Position numbers and translations under genes: made by a program. This document shows positions 55,924 to 64,000 of a DNA stretch of 64,000 bases, piece after piece. Within the stretch, counting starts at the first letter, position 1. The number at the start of each line of letters is the position of its first letter. The DNA is taken from positions 155,753-219,752 of the forward strand of contig NZ_JABJWY010000035.1 of the NCBI RefSeq assembly GCF_013167215.1. The letters run 5' to 3'. Origin of the DNA: Sphingobacterium prati. Lineage in GTDB: Bacteria; Bacteroidota; Bacteroidia; Sphingobacteriales; Sphingobacteriaceae. The notes under the pieces are model-generated. The model did not search any database. It was not told where the DNA came from and saw nothing but the letters and a program-made list of their open reading frames with translations.

Positions 55924-58629
55924 ATGATTTTCAATATGAATATGCTGCTGTCAAAACATGGAGATGTTTCGAATCGTTTTATCCCAAAAAGGCGATTTAT
56001 TATTTCGATACTGAGCTTGACAACTATACTTTGTGGCATTCAGGAAACAAAAGCGCAGAACGCAAACCAATTGAAAAAAGCCTGGGATCTTGCGGATCGA
56101 CAGTCGCAATTGCTCTATAAAGAGCTACAGGTGCTAAAAAAAGCTGATTCTACATTAGCATCCCCACGTACACTCTCCGAAAATAACGAGTTGGTGGCCG
56201 TTAAACGAGGCGATTGGACCAGTGGTTTTTATCCTGGGGTTTTATGGTATTTATACGAGAAATCCGGAAAACATAAATGGAAAGAACTGGCGGGTGAATT
56301 GACCGGAGGTATAGAAGGCGAACAGTATAATGGGAAAACCCATGATATGGGCTTTAAGATTTTCTGTAGTGTTGGTAACGGTTATCGTCTTACGGCCAAT
56401 GCACATTATCGGGATGTCATTATCCAATCCGCTAAAACTTTGGCAACACGTTTTAATCCTAAGGTCGGATGCATCCGTTCTTGGGATCATAATAGCCATC
56501 GTTGGGATTTTCCGGTCATTATTGATAACATGCTCAATCTGGAATTGCTTTTTGAAGCAACAAAATTGACCGGGGACTCTAGCTATTATCATATCGCTGT
56601 AAGTCATGCAAACACAACGATGAAGAATCATTTTAGATCGGACTATAGCACCTACCATGTAATTGACTATAATCCTGCGACAGGTGAAGTACAGCACAAA
56701 AATACACATCAAGGATTTAGTGATGAGTCTACCTGGGCTCGGGGAGAAGCATGGGCACTCTATGGTTATACCATGTGCTATCGTGAGACCGGTGATCCAA
56801 AATACCTGCAGCAAGCCGAAAAGGTTGTGCACTGGCTTTTTGGCCATCCACGTATGCCTAAGGATTTAATTCCTTATTGGGATTTTGATGCACCTCATAT
56901 TCCGAATGAACCGAGGGATGTTTCAGCTGCCACCGTGATCGCGTCGGGACTATTGGAGTTGAGTACATTCAGCAATCAGGGAAAAGACTATTTGAGCAAA
57001 GCGCAGACAATAATGTCTAATCTGATTGACCACTATATGTCCCCTCCAAATAAAAATAAAGGGTTTATTTTACTGCATAGTACAGGATCAAAACCATCTA
57101 ATTTAGAGGTGGATAAGCCATTAAGTTACGCAGATTACTATTTTTTAGAAGCCTTGCTTCGGGAGGAAAACTTGCGTTCGGGACGGGCACAGTCTAGCCT
57201 GATTCGAAAAGACCCCGAGGGTAAACTCATCTATTTTCCGGATGATAGGGGAAATATCATCCCTGATTTCAGTCGGGTTGGTTATCATCAAGGAAATCGA
57301 CAGCTCCCGACTGTAGCCAGCGCTATTTCGTTACATCCTACAGCAGATGGAACTGATCAACAGATGATACAACGTGCCATCGATGAAATCTCAAACAAAC
57401 CCCTTGATAAAAACGGATATAGAGGGGCGATAACGCTGAAAAAAGGAATTTACAATATACCTGGAAGTCTACTGATCAAATCGAGTGGTATTGTGTTGAG
57501 AGGAGAGGGGGATGCGGAAGGTGAAACCTTATTGCGTGCCACGGGAAATCAACAACGTAGCTTATTGAAAATTTCTGGTGACGGAAACTATGTCGAAGAT
57601 CAGGCTAAAGCACAAATGCTTGAAGCAATATATATACCTGTCGGAAGTAAGTATGTCGTTGTCGACGATAGTCGTGATTTTCAGAAAGGGGCATCAGTAC
57701 TCCTTTCTTATGAACTCAATGCGGCGTGGATTAAAGCGGTCAAAATGGATCAAATAATAGCAAGGGAAGGAACAAAACAATGGACAACTAAGGAATATAA
57801 ACTAAAATTTGAACGTGTTATTTCTTCCATTAGTGGAGACACGCTGTTTTTAGATAATCCAGTTGTCATGGCTATAGATCCGCAGTTTGGTAAAGTCTCT
57901 GTCGTTCCATTTAAGTTTGCGGGACGTATTCAGGAAGTGGGGATTGAAAATCTACGTTTTGAATCCGAATTTGCCAACGAAACAGACGAAAACCATGCTT
58001 GGATAGCTATTGAGTTTGATAAAATTGAGAATGCATGGGTACGCAACATTACGGCACGCTATTTTGGTTATGCGGCAGTAAGCTTGGGTGCCTTCGCAAA
58101 ACAAACATCCGTTATCAATTCGAAATGCCTGGATCCCAAATCTCAAATTACCGGGGGACGTAGGTATTCATTCAATAACAATGGTCAACTCAATTTATTT
58201 AGACAATTATATACCACAGAAGGGCGGCATGACTATGTCACGGGAGCAAGAACTTTGGGGCCAAATGTTTTTAGCATGTCCACTGCAACGAATACCCATG
58301 CGGATATTGGACCACATCATCGTTGGGCAGTAGGCACCCTGTACGATCAGATTACAACCGATGGCGAGATTAATGTTCAGGATCGCGGTAACTGGGGGAG
58401 TGGACACGGTTGGGCCGGCGTAACACAGGTATTGTGGAATTGCAAAGTCAAAAGTGCGGCCGTACAACAACCTTGGGCTTCGGGGCAAAATTTTGCAATA
58501 GGGGTGAATGGCAAAAACAATCATGGTCGGTTTAAAGACAGGACTGCCGGTTTTTGGGAAAATCAAAATAAAAAATTGCTCTTAGAGTCACTTTATGAGC
58601 AACAATTGAACGATAGATTAAATAAATAA
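55924..58629 (+). CDS. Fusion protein: GH88 unsaturated uronyl hydrolase plus right-handed beta-helix domain
   Basis: A 901-residue secreted protein. After a signal peptide (to about residue 45) the N-terminal part (50-415) is a GH88 unsaturated glucuronyl hydrolase: Asp141 in THDMGFKIF and Asp201 in PVIIDNMLNLELL match the two catalytic Asp of the family and their usual spacing, with GEAWALYGY following. Residues about 420-901 form a second domain of the pectate-lyase/parallel-beta-helix type (FPDDRGNIIPDFSRVGYHQG, GAITLKKGIYNIPGSLLI, IVLRGEGD), with a His/Arg-rich stretch near 760-830. GH88 normally stands alone at about 380 residues, so the fusion is unusual; it could couple a lyase-type cut with removal of the unsaturated end sugar. 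The beta-helix activity is unassigned. It is the last enzyme gene of the operon. Confidence 0.82.
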   Translation: MIFNMNMLLSKHGDVSNRFIPKRRFIISILSLTTILCGIQETKAQNANQLKKAWDLADRQSQLLYKELQVLKKADSTLASPRTLSENNELVAVKRGDWTSGFYPGVLWYLYEKSGKHKWKELAGELTGGIEGEQYNGKTHDMGFKIFCSVGNGYRLTANAHYRDVIIQSAKTLATRFNPKVGCIRSWDHNSHRWDFPVIIDNMLNLELLFEATKLTGDSSYYHIAVSHANTTMKNHFRSDYSTYHVIDYNPATGEVQHKNTHQGFSDESTWARGEAWALYGYTMCYRETGDPKYLQQAEKVVHWLFGHPRMPKDLIPYWDFDAPHIPNEPRDVSAATVIASGLLELSTFSNQGKDYLSKAQTIMSNLIDHYMSPPNKNKGFILLHSTGSKPSNLEVDKPLSYADYYFLEALLREENLRSGRAQSSLIRKDPEGKLIYFPDDRGNIIPDFSRVGYHQGNRQLPTVASAISLHPTADGTDQQMIQRAIDEISNKPLDKNGYRGAITLKKGIYNIPGSLLIKSSGIVLRGEGDAEGETLLRATGNQQRSLLKISGDGNYVEDQAKAQMLEAIYIPVGSKYVVVDDSRDFQKGASVLLSYELNAAWIKAVKMDQIIAREGTKQWTTKEYKLKFERVISSISGDTLFLDNPVVMAIDPQFGKVSVVPFKFAGRIQEVGIENLRFESEFANETDENHAWIAIEFDKIENAWVRNITARYFGYAAVSLGAFAKQTSVINSKCLDPKSQITGGRRYSFNNNGQLNLFRQLYTTEGRHDYVTGARTLGPNVFSMSTATNTHADIGPHHRWAVGTLYDQITTDGEINVQDRGNWGSGHGWAGVTQVLWNCKVKSAAVQQPWASGQNFAIGVNGKNNHGRFKDRTAGFWENQNKKLLLESLYEQQLNDRLNK

Positions 58630-58691
58630 CTATTGGTGTTTATAGAATGGAATGATTATTTTTATCGTATCCAATTTCAATTATATTCCTC

Positions 58692-61600
58692 ATGATGCCA
58701 TTACGTATTTGTATACTTTGGGTTTTTAGTACGTTGTTTGCCCTTTCTATTTCTAATGCACAGGAGAAGAACTATCGTTTTTTACATCTTGATGTAAACG
58801 AAGGTTTATCACAAGGGAGTGTTTTTGCTATCGAACAAGATCACCTGGGCTTTATGTGGATTGGTACCCGTGATGGCCTGAATAAATATGATGCACGTAA
58901 GTTTACAATTTATAGAAGCAATCCGCAGGATAGCCTTTCCCTGGAACATAATTTTATACAAGCAATTACCCAGGACAAGAAACAGCGACTTTGGGTAGGG
59001 ACAACAGGCGGCCTTAATTTATACAATAGGAATGCAGATAATTTTACGCGTATTCCTTTGCCAGTCGTTGAGAACACAAGTGGGAAAATAGAAGTGAATG
59101 TGCATCAAATTTTCCAAGATTCAAATGGTGTCATTTGGATTGCTACAAATGTTGGATTATATCGGATAAAAGAAGGTGCTGATTTGGAGGCGGAGCTTGT
59201 TTTCAATGAAATTACGGTTGAGGGAAGCAATGGCCGCTCGTATTTTCGAAATTTTAGAACGATATACGAGGACGGGAAGAAAAGATTGTGGTTTTGCACA
59301 GATGATGCAATCGTGCTGATGCAGTCAGCTTCCAAGGATGGTAATAGATTAAAAGTGTTGCGGACCTATTTCAATCAGAAAGGATTGGTTAATAAAGTAA
59401 ATCAACGATTTCAGGCCGTTCTGGAATTTGCTCCCGGTGTTTTTTGGGTAGGAACAAAATACAACGGAATAAAAATAATCAATGAAAATACAGGAGAAGT
59501 ATCTTCTTTGAATACTGATGACAGTCCTGCTGCAAATTTGGCAAACCAGGATGTACGCTCTTTGAAGAAGGCTGACGATGGGAGCATCTGGATTGGAACA
59601 TTCAATGGCCTTTATTTATACCGAAACGGGAAAATATTATTTATACAGGCCGATGATAACAATCCCAATAGTTTGAGTAACAACTCTATTCGGCCAATAT
59701 TTCAGGATAAAAGAGGGTCTATCTGGATCGGTACTTATTTTGGCGGGATTAATATATACGATAAAGATATCCCCAATTTCCAAAATTTCACCCATCAATC
59801 TCGACGAAATAGCTTGAGCTACAATGTTGTCAGTGCTTTTTTAGAGCATCCAAATGGCGAGCTAGTCATTGGGACAGAGGGTGGTGGATTAAATTATTTC
59901 AACCGACATACGAGTTCATTTTTTAATGAACGGCATGATAAGAGTAATGTGGGTAGCCTAAGCCATAATAATGTAAAGTCTATCTGCCGTGATCGGGAGG
60001 GTAATTTATGGGTCGGCACTTATGATGGTGGATTAAATTTAAGACGTAAAGGACAACAGGTTTACGAACATTTTCGTTTTGACCCAAATGTCATCAATGG
60101 ACTGGCAAACAATAACGTGTATGCACTACTGGAAGATCGTCAGGGTGATCTTTGGATCGGAACATTTGGTGGCGGTTTGCAGGTACAGCGGAAAAATCAA
60201 AAAACCGGTTATTTCCAGACCTTCAACGCTGCCGGCAAACAGTTGAGCTCAAATATGGTCAGAGCACTCATGGAGGATTCCAAAGGTAATTTATGGATCG
60301 GTACTTCTAATGGCCTAAATCTTAAAATAGCGGGTACCGATAAATTCATATCGTTTTTGAATCATAAAAATGATTCGCTTTCGATCAGTGGTAATGATAT
60401 TATTAGTATTCACGAAGATAGAAAAGGACAAATCTGGATTGGAACCTATATGGGCGGTTTAAATCGCTATCTGCCCGAAAAGAAAGCGTTTAAACGTTTC
60501 AATGAACAAAATGGCCTTCCAGTCAATAATGTTTTTGGTATTCTGAGTGATCAAAAGAACAAATTGTGGCTAAGCACAAACACAGGGATTACCTGTTTCG
60601 ATCCGCAAGCAGGGAGCGTTAGAAGTTATACAAAAGTGGATGGTTTGCCTGGTAATGAATATATTCAAAATGCAGCCACCATACTGCGGGACGGAAAATT
60701 TGCTTTTGGTAGCTTTTCTGGTTTTACCCTATTCAATCCAGACAGTCTTAGCGTCAATAGCTATGTTCCACCGATACAGTTTACTGATCTTAAATTGTTT
60801 AATCGTACTGTTAGACCCGGAATAGATGGTGTAATCCCCAAGGACATATCCATGATGGATGAATTGGTATTAGATCACAATCAGAATGTATTCAGTCTTG
60901 AATTCAGTGTGTTGAATTATGTTCATCCTGAAAAAAATAACTATGCCTATTATTTAAAAGGTTTTGATCAGGAATGGAATTATGTAACCAATCCAGTCGC
61001 TACCTATACGAACTTGGATCCGGGGAATTATGAACTCTGGATAAAAGGGTCAAATAATGACGGCATCTGGAATGAAAAGGCGCGGGTTTTAAAAATAAGA
61101 ATTCTCCCAGCACCTTGGAAAACATGGTGGGCTTATACAGGTTATTTCTTGATTTTGGGTTTTATTGTTTTCTTGATTATCCGTTTTTTTCATGGTAGAA
61201 ATAAGCTAAAACGTGATCTTTTGATCCGAAAGATTGCTTCCGAGAAGCAGGAGGAATTGCATGAGGCCAAACTGAATTTCTTTACAAATATTTCACATGA
61301 ATTTCGTACGCCCCTGTCTTTGATTATAGGACCGTTGAATCAATTGAAAACGGATCATTCGCTATCTGACTATGCACAGGAACATCTGGGCTACGCCACA
61401 CGAAATGCTGATCGCTTGATGAATTTGGTCAATCAACTACTTGATTTTCGAAAACATGAAGGCGGAAAAATGGAACTGCACAGTCAGAAAGTTCTTGTAT
61501 CCGAATATCTTAAAAACGTTTTATTAAACTTCCATTTTATAGCAGAGAAGAATAATATCCAGTTTTTTCTTGAGAATAATATTTCTACCGATTACCAGGC

Positions 61601-62867
61601 ATATTTTGACCCTGAGCAGTTTGAGAAAGTGCTTGTCAATCTGATTTACAATGCCTTTAAATTTACCGATAAGGGGGGACGGATAAAAGTACAAGTAGAA
61701 CTTGAGGGCAATGACGATACGGCTAAATTACTTGTTTCGGTCTGGGATTCCGGTAGAGGAATCCCCGCAAAAGATATACCCTTTGTATTTGAACAATTCT
61801 ATCAGGCAAACACCGAAGGTTTTGTCGCTACAAGTAGCGGTATAGGACTTGCGTTGTCAAGGTCCATTATCCATTTACATGGAGGATTGTTAACTGTTGA
61901 AAGTAATATGGCCGCAGAACCTTTAGCTTATAATACAGTCTTTAGGATCAGTCTGCCGCAGCAGAATGTACATATAGATACTTCATTTACAACCGATATG
62001 TTAAGCGGAATTGAAGAAACGAATGTCTCTGAGCAGTCTGCTCAATTGATCGACGATCAAGGGTTTGTGGAAGTTGAAAATGACCGGACAGCAGATGAGA
62101 AGCCGATTATTCTTGTTGCCGAAGATAATGTCGAGCTGAGATGTTTTCTTTGCGAAAACTTACGTAAGAAATATGTGGTTTTAGAAGCAAACGATGGCAA
62201 CGAGGCGCTGGCATTGGTTCACGCCAAACAACCGGATATTATTATTTCAGATGTGACGATGCCAAACTGTGATGGTATAACACTGTTGCAACAAATAAAG
62301 AATGATAATAGCACAAATCACATTCCGGTTATTTTATTGACGGCGCGAACCGCGGATCCATATATCACCGAGGCTTTTGAAGTGGGAACAGATGATTATA
62401 TTACCAAACCATTCAGTATGCCACATTTGATTCAGAAAATATCAAACATCATACAGACGAGAAAACGTTTGGAGGAAAAATTTGTTCAAAATTATCTTTT
62501 GGGGGGGCAGGGGACAGAGACTACCGAAAGAACGCGCTTTTTGGATCAGGTGTTGGGTATTGTAGAGGAAAACCTCGGCTGCGAGGATTTCGGTGTGCAG
62601 GAACTCACCAAGGCGATAGGCGTGAGCCGATCAGTTTTATACCGTAAAATAAAACAACAAACCGGTTTGAATCTGGTTGAATTTATCAATATGGTTCGTC
62701 TGAAAAAAGCAGCACAAATATTGTTGAATAATAGTGAATTGAGTATTAGCGAAGTTGCTTATCAAGTAGGCTTCAATGATCCAAAATATTTTAGTAAAAC
62801 CTTTAAGAAATTCTATAAAGAAAGTCCACGTAACTATATCGAGAAATTTAGTGTTAAAAATAATTAA
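58692..62867 (+). CDS. Hybrid two-component regulator (HTCS): Reg_prop, Y_Y_Y, histidine kinase, receiver, AraC
   Basis: A 1391-residue inner-membrane sensor that also binds DNA. The signal peptide ends SNAQ. Fourteen or so Reg_prop propeller repeats (patterns such as DRQGDLWIGTFGGGL) fill the periplasmic part to about residue 730, then a Y_Y_Y domain (about 745-805). A membrane helix follows at about 812-835, then HisKA (His869 in NISHEFRTPLS) and HATPase (NLIYNAFKFTDKGG; GSGIGLALSRSI-like). The receiver has phospho-acceptor Asp1187 (IIISDVTMPNCDG) and Lys in YITKPF, followed by an AraC domain (VSRSVLYRKIKQQTGLNLVE). It sits 62 bp after the last enzyme gene of the rightward locus, the usual place for the HTCS that activates that locus when it binds its oligosaccharide. 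Confidence 0.95.
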   Translation: MMPLRICILWVFSTLFALSISNAQEKNYRFLHLDVNEGLSQGSVFAIEQDHLGFMWIGTRDGLNKYDARKFTIYRSNPQDSLSLEHNFIQAITQDKKQRLWVGTTGGLNLYNRNADNFTRIPLPVVENTSGKIEVNVHQIFQDSNGVIWIATNVGLYRIKEGADLEAELVFNEITVEGSNGRSYFRNFRTIYEDGKKRLWFCTDDAIVLMQSASKDGNRLKVLRTYFNQKGLVNKVNQRFQAVLEFAPGVFWVGTKYNGIKIINENTGEVSSLNTDDSPAANLANQDVRSLKKADDGSIWIGTFNGLYLYRNGKILFIQADDNNPNSLSNNSIRPIFQDKRGSIWIGTYFGGINIYDKDIPNFQNFTHQSRRNSLSYNVVSAFLEHPNGELVIGTEGGGLNYFNRHTSSFFNERHDKSNVGSLSHNNVKSICRDREGNLWVGTYDGGLNLRRKGQQVYEHFRFDPNVINGLANNNVYALLEDRQGDLWIGTFGGGLQVQRKNQKTGYFQTFNAAGKQLSSNMVRALMEDSKGNLWIGTSNGLNLKIAGTDKFISFLNHKNDSLSISGNDIISIHEDRKGQIWIGTYMGGLNRYLPEKKAFKRFNEQNGLPVNNVFGILSDQKNKLWLSTNTGITCFDPQAGSVRSYTKVDGLPGNEYIQNAATILRDGKFAFGSFSGFTLFNPDSLSVNSYVPPIQFTDLKLFNRTVRPGIDGVIPKDISMMDELVLDHNQNVFSLEFSVLNYVHPEKNNYAYYLKGFDQEWNYVTNPVATYTNLDPGNYELWIKGSNNDGIWNEKARVLKIRILPAPWKTWWAYTGYFLILGFIVFLIIRFFHGRNKLKRDLLIRKIASEKQEELHEAKLNFFTNISHEFRTPLSLIIGPLNQLKTDHSLSDYAQEHLGYATRNADRLMNLVNQLLDFRKHEGGKMELHSQKVLVSEYLKNVLLNFHFIAEKNNIQFFLENNISTDYQAYFDPEQFEKVLVNLIYNAFKFTDKGGRIKVQVELEGNDDTAKLLVSVWDSGRGIPAKDIPFVFEQFYQANTEGFVATSSGIGLALSRSIIHLHGGLLTVESNMAAEPLAYNTVFRISLPQQNVHIDTSFTTDMLSGIEETNVSEQSAQLIDDQGFVEVENDRTADEKPIILVAEDNVELRCFLCENLRKKYVVLEANDGNEALALVHAKQPDIIISDVTMPNCDGITLLQQIKNDNSTNHIPVILLTARTADPYITEAFEVGTDDYITKPFSMPHLIQKISNIIQTRKRLEEKFVQNYLLGGQGTETTERTRFLDQVLGIVEENLGCEDFGVQELTKAIGVSRSVLYRKIKQQTGLNLVEFINMVRLKKAAQILLNNSELSISEVAYQVGFNDPKYFSKTFKKFYKESPRNYIEKFSVKNN

Positions 62868-62883
62868 GATGATCGTATAACAA

Positions 62884-62933
62884 AACCTTCATGCTTCACA
62901 TACGGAAGCGGCTATCAAAATTGACTGAAGGTT
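62884..62933 (+). terminator. Possible branched terminator after the hybrid regulator
   Basis: AACCTTCA (62884-62891) pairs with TGAAGGTT (62926-62933), enclosing a smaller GCTTC/GAAGC hairpin. The tail CTTTCT is only partly T-rich, so this is a weak terminator candidate. Confidence 0.35.
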
Positions 62934-63010
62934 CTTTCTGGTCAGTAAACCGAGCGTAACGAGCTCATAGTTATCATGATAAAAAAGGCAAATTAATAAA
63001 ATAGATGCAT

Positions 63011-63076
63011 AAAAAAAGGTTTTCAAACGGGGAGAATGAAAACCTTCAATAACCAATTATAAACCTAAATTATGAT
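63011..63076 (-). ncRNA. Small RNA gene, copy 2 of 2 in the window
   Basis: The block 63007-63077 matches 14103-14173 at 70 of 71 positions, including the AU-rich leader, the 9-bp terminator stem (63138-type arms here at 63116-side equivalents 63038-63046 and 63016-63024), the C-rich loop and the U-run (63017-63011). The single difference (63047, C for A on plus) lies just outside the stem. The predicted transcript runs leftward from about 63076 for about 66 nt. As for copy 1, it sits between convergent gene ends, here the hybrid regulator and the transporter. Confidence 0.62.
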
Positions 63077-63080
63077 AGTA

Positions 63081-63088
63081 CAAATATA
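63081..63088 (-). promoter_or_regulatory. Promoter -7 element of small RNA copy 2
   Basis: On the minus strand TATATTTG is an exact TAnnTTTG match at the same offset from the conserved block as in copy 1. The sequence around it differs from copy 1 (TATCTTTG there), so the element is preserved while its neighbours drift. That supports function. No exact -33 TTTG was found. Confidence 0.55.
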
Positions 63089-63174
63089 GCTGTTTTAAAC
63101 TTCACCTGAAAATAAATTAGCAACCTTATCGGATTGTGTAGCTTAAAATTGACAAAGTCTTTTATGTGTTTTAA

Positions 63175-64000
63175 CTATAGCCTATTCGTTTTAGCCAGCT
63201 TACTGATAAAAAAAAGTGTGAGCAGACCCAAAACCGCAAATACGGCGTATCCCAATCCGATTTCAAGTTGAGAAGAGGGATTAATTAAACTGACTGTACC
63301 GTAGCTCAGAGAGGACGTTAACAGATAAGTAATTCCACCAACCAATCCGCCGGCTATTCCTGCTGACAATGGGAATCGCCCCAAACAATAGCTGAAATAG
63401 TTATTGAATATAAATCCGGCGGTACAATGTACTGCAAATGCGAAGAAAGTCAGTGTATATAAATTTGTTTGATAAGGGGATACCACAATCATCAGTAGTA
63501 CCAGGATAATCTGGATAAAATTAGCGATTCGCAGCTTTGGTATCAAGGCTCTTTTGATCAGTGCTTTGCCGATAAAGCCACCGCACATCCAAGCCAATCC
63601 CATAATAAGGGAGGTATAACCTGTCGTGATCGCTCCATAACCTAACTGGTGCTCGATAAAAAATGGGCCACTAAGGTTATAAAACATGACTAATCCGTAA
63701 GATATTCCGCACATCAACACGCCAAATGTAAAATCGTTTGTCTTTAACATCATTTTAAATTCGCTGATAAGATAGTTGACGTGTAGTGGTTTTCTTTGTT
63801 TAATTGTCTCGCCCGAGAAGATAAATTCCAGGACAAAAAGCACTGCACTATAAACTGCGAGGACCATAAAATTTGAACGCCATCCAAACTGCGTTTGTAA
63901 GTATCCACCAATAAATGGGGCAATAATAGGTCCAATAGACCAGACGATGGTCATAATACTGAGATAGTGCTTGCGTTGCTCGCCCTCGTACACATCGACA
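63175..64000 (-). CDS. MFS drug-efflux transporter, Bcr/CflA-type, 5' end outside the window
   Basis: The last 275 or so residues of a multi-pass inner membrane transporter. The first visible residues DVYEGEQRKHYLSIM, then IGPIIAPFIGGYLQTQFGWR, match the loop and helix 5 region of Bcr/CflA drug-resistance proteins. About eight hydrophobic helices follow. The frame stays open to the window edge, so the true start lies beyond 64000 and the GTG at 63993 is not the start. It is convergent with the hybrid regulator and unrelated to the glycan locus in function. The substrate cannot be told. Confidence 0.8.
   Translation of the reverse strand, partial: VDVYEGEQRKHYLSIMTIVWSIGPIIAPFIGGYLQTQFGWRSNFMVLAVYSAVLFVLEFIFSGETIKQRKPLHVNYLISEFKMMLKTNDFTFGVLMCGISYGLVMFYNLSGPFFIEHQLGYGAITTGYTSLIMGLAWMCGGFIGKALIKRALIPKLRIANFIQIILVLLMIVVSPYQTNLYTLTFFAFAVHCTAGFIFNNYFSYCLGRFPLSAGIAGGLVGGITYLLTSSLSYGTVSLINPSSQLEIGLGYAVFAVLGLLTLFFISKLAKTNRL

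Larger units (their letters stand above)
62868..63174. other. Convergent intergenic region with the second small RNA
   Basis: About 307 bp between the end of the hybrid regulator and the end of the efflux transporter. It holds a branched hairpin (62884-62933), the small RNA (63011-63076) and its promoter (63081-63088). I see nothing else. Confidence 0.6.

Overview
The window looks like chromosomal DNA of a member of the Bacteroidota, most likely family Sphingobacteriaceae (Sphingobacterium-like). The reasons are four SusC/SusD pairs, a hybrid two-component regulator, lipoprotein and periplasmic glycoside hydrolases, DUF2480, low-to-moderate GC, and several promoters of the Bacteroidota type (TAnnTTTG at the -7 position). 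No rRNA, tRNA, CRISPR array, transposase or integrase was seen.

Region 1 (1-13.5 kb) looks like a module for proline- and hydroxyproline-rich peptides. It holds the tail of a probable 4-hydroxyproline epimerase, a D-amino-acid/hydroxyproline dehydrogenase, a leftward run of three peptidases (aminopeptidase P, dipeptidyl peptidase IV, M1 metallopeptidase), an AraC regulator, and a SusC/SusD pair of the type that can import peptides.

Region 2 (13.5-24.1 kb) is regulatory and redox. A gene graveyard contains a decayed efflux adaptor and an 11-bp tandem repeat. Next comes a small leftward RNA gene, which has a near-identical second copy at 63.0 kb. An orphan FabF and a TetR regulator share a 12-bp operator-like site. 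A cysteine-rich DeoR/SufR-like regulator is divergent from a Mn-type sodA operon, across a perfect 18-bp-arm palindrome that overlaps the sodA promoter. A TPR histidine kinase with a LuxR-type response regulator and the cytochrome bd oxidase genes cydAB complete the region.

Region 3 (24.1-62.9 kb) is glycan utilisation. After a lone sulfatase come two back-to-back loci. The leftward one (26.4-38.1 kb) has GH3, GH144-like, SusD, SusC and a membrane Reg_prop/Y_Y_Y/LuxR regulator, and fits beta-1,2-glucan use. The rightward one (38.4-62.9 kb) has two SusC/SusD pairs, GH29 and GH95 alpha-fucosidases, GH2, an alginate-lyase-fold enzyme, an unusual GH88 plus beta-helix fusion, and a hybrid sensor/AraC regulator. 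It fits a fucosylated, galactose- and uronate-containing acidic glycan.

The window ends with the second small-RNA copy and a Bcr/CflA-type efflux transporter cut by the window edge. The signals most worth following are the paired small RNA, the sodA palindrome with its candidate Fe-S regulator, and the GH88/beta-helix fusion.
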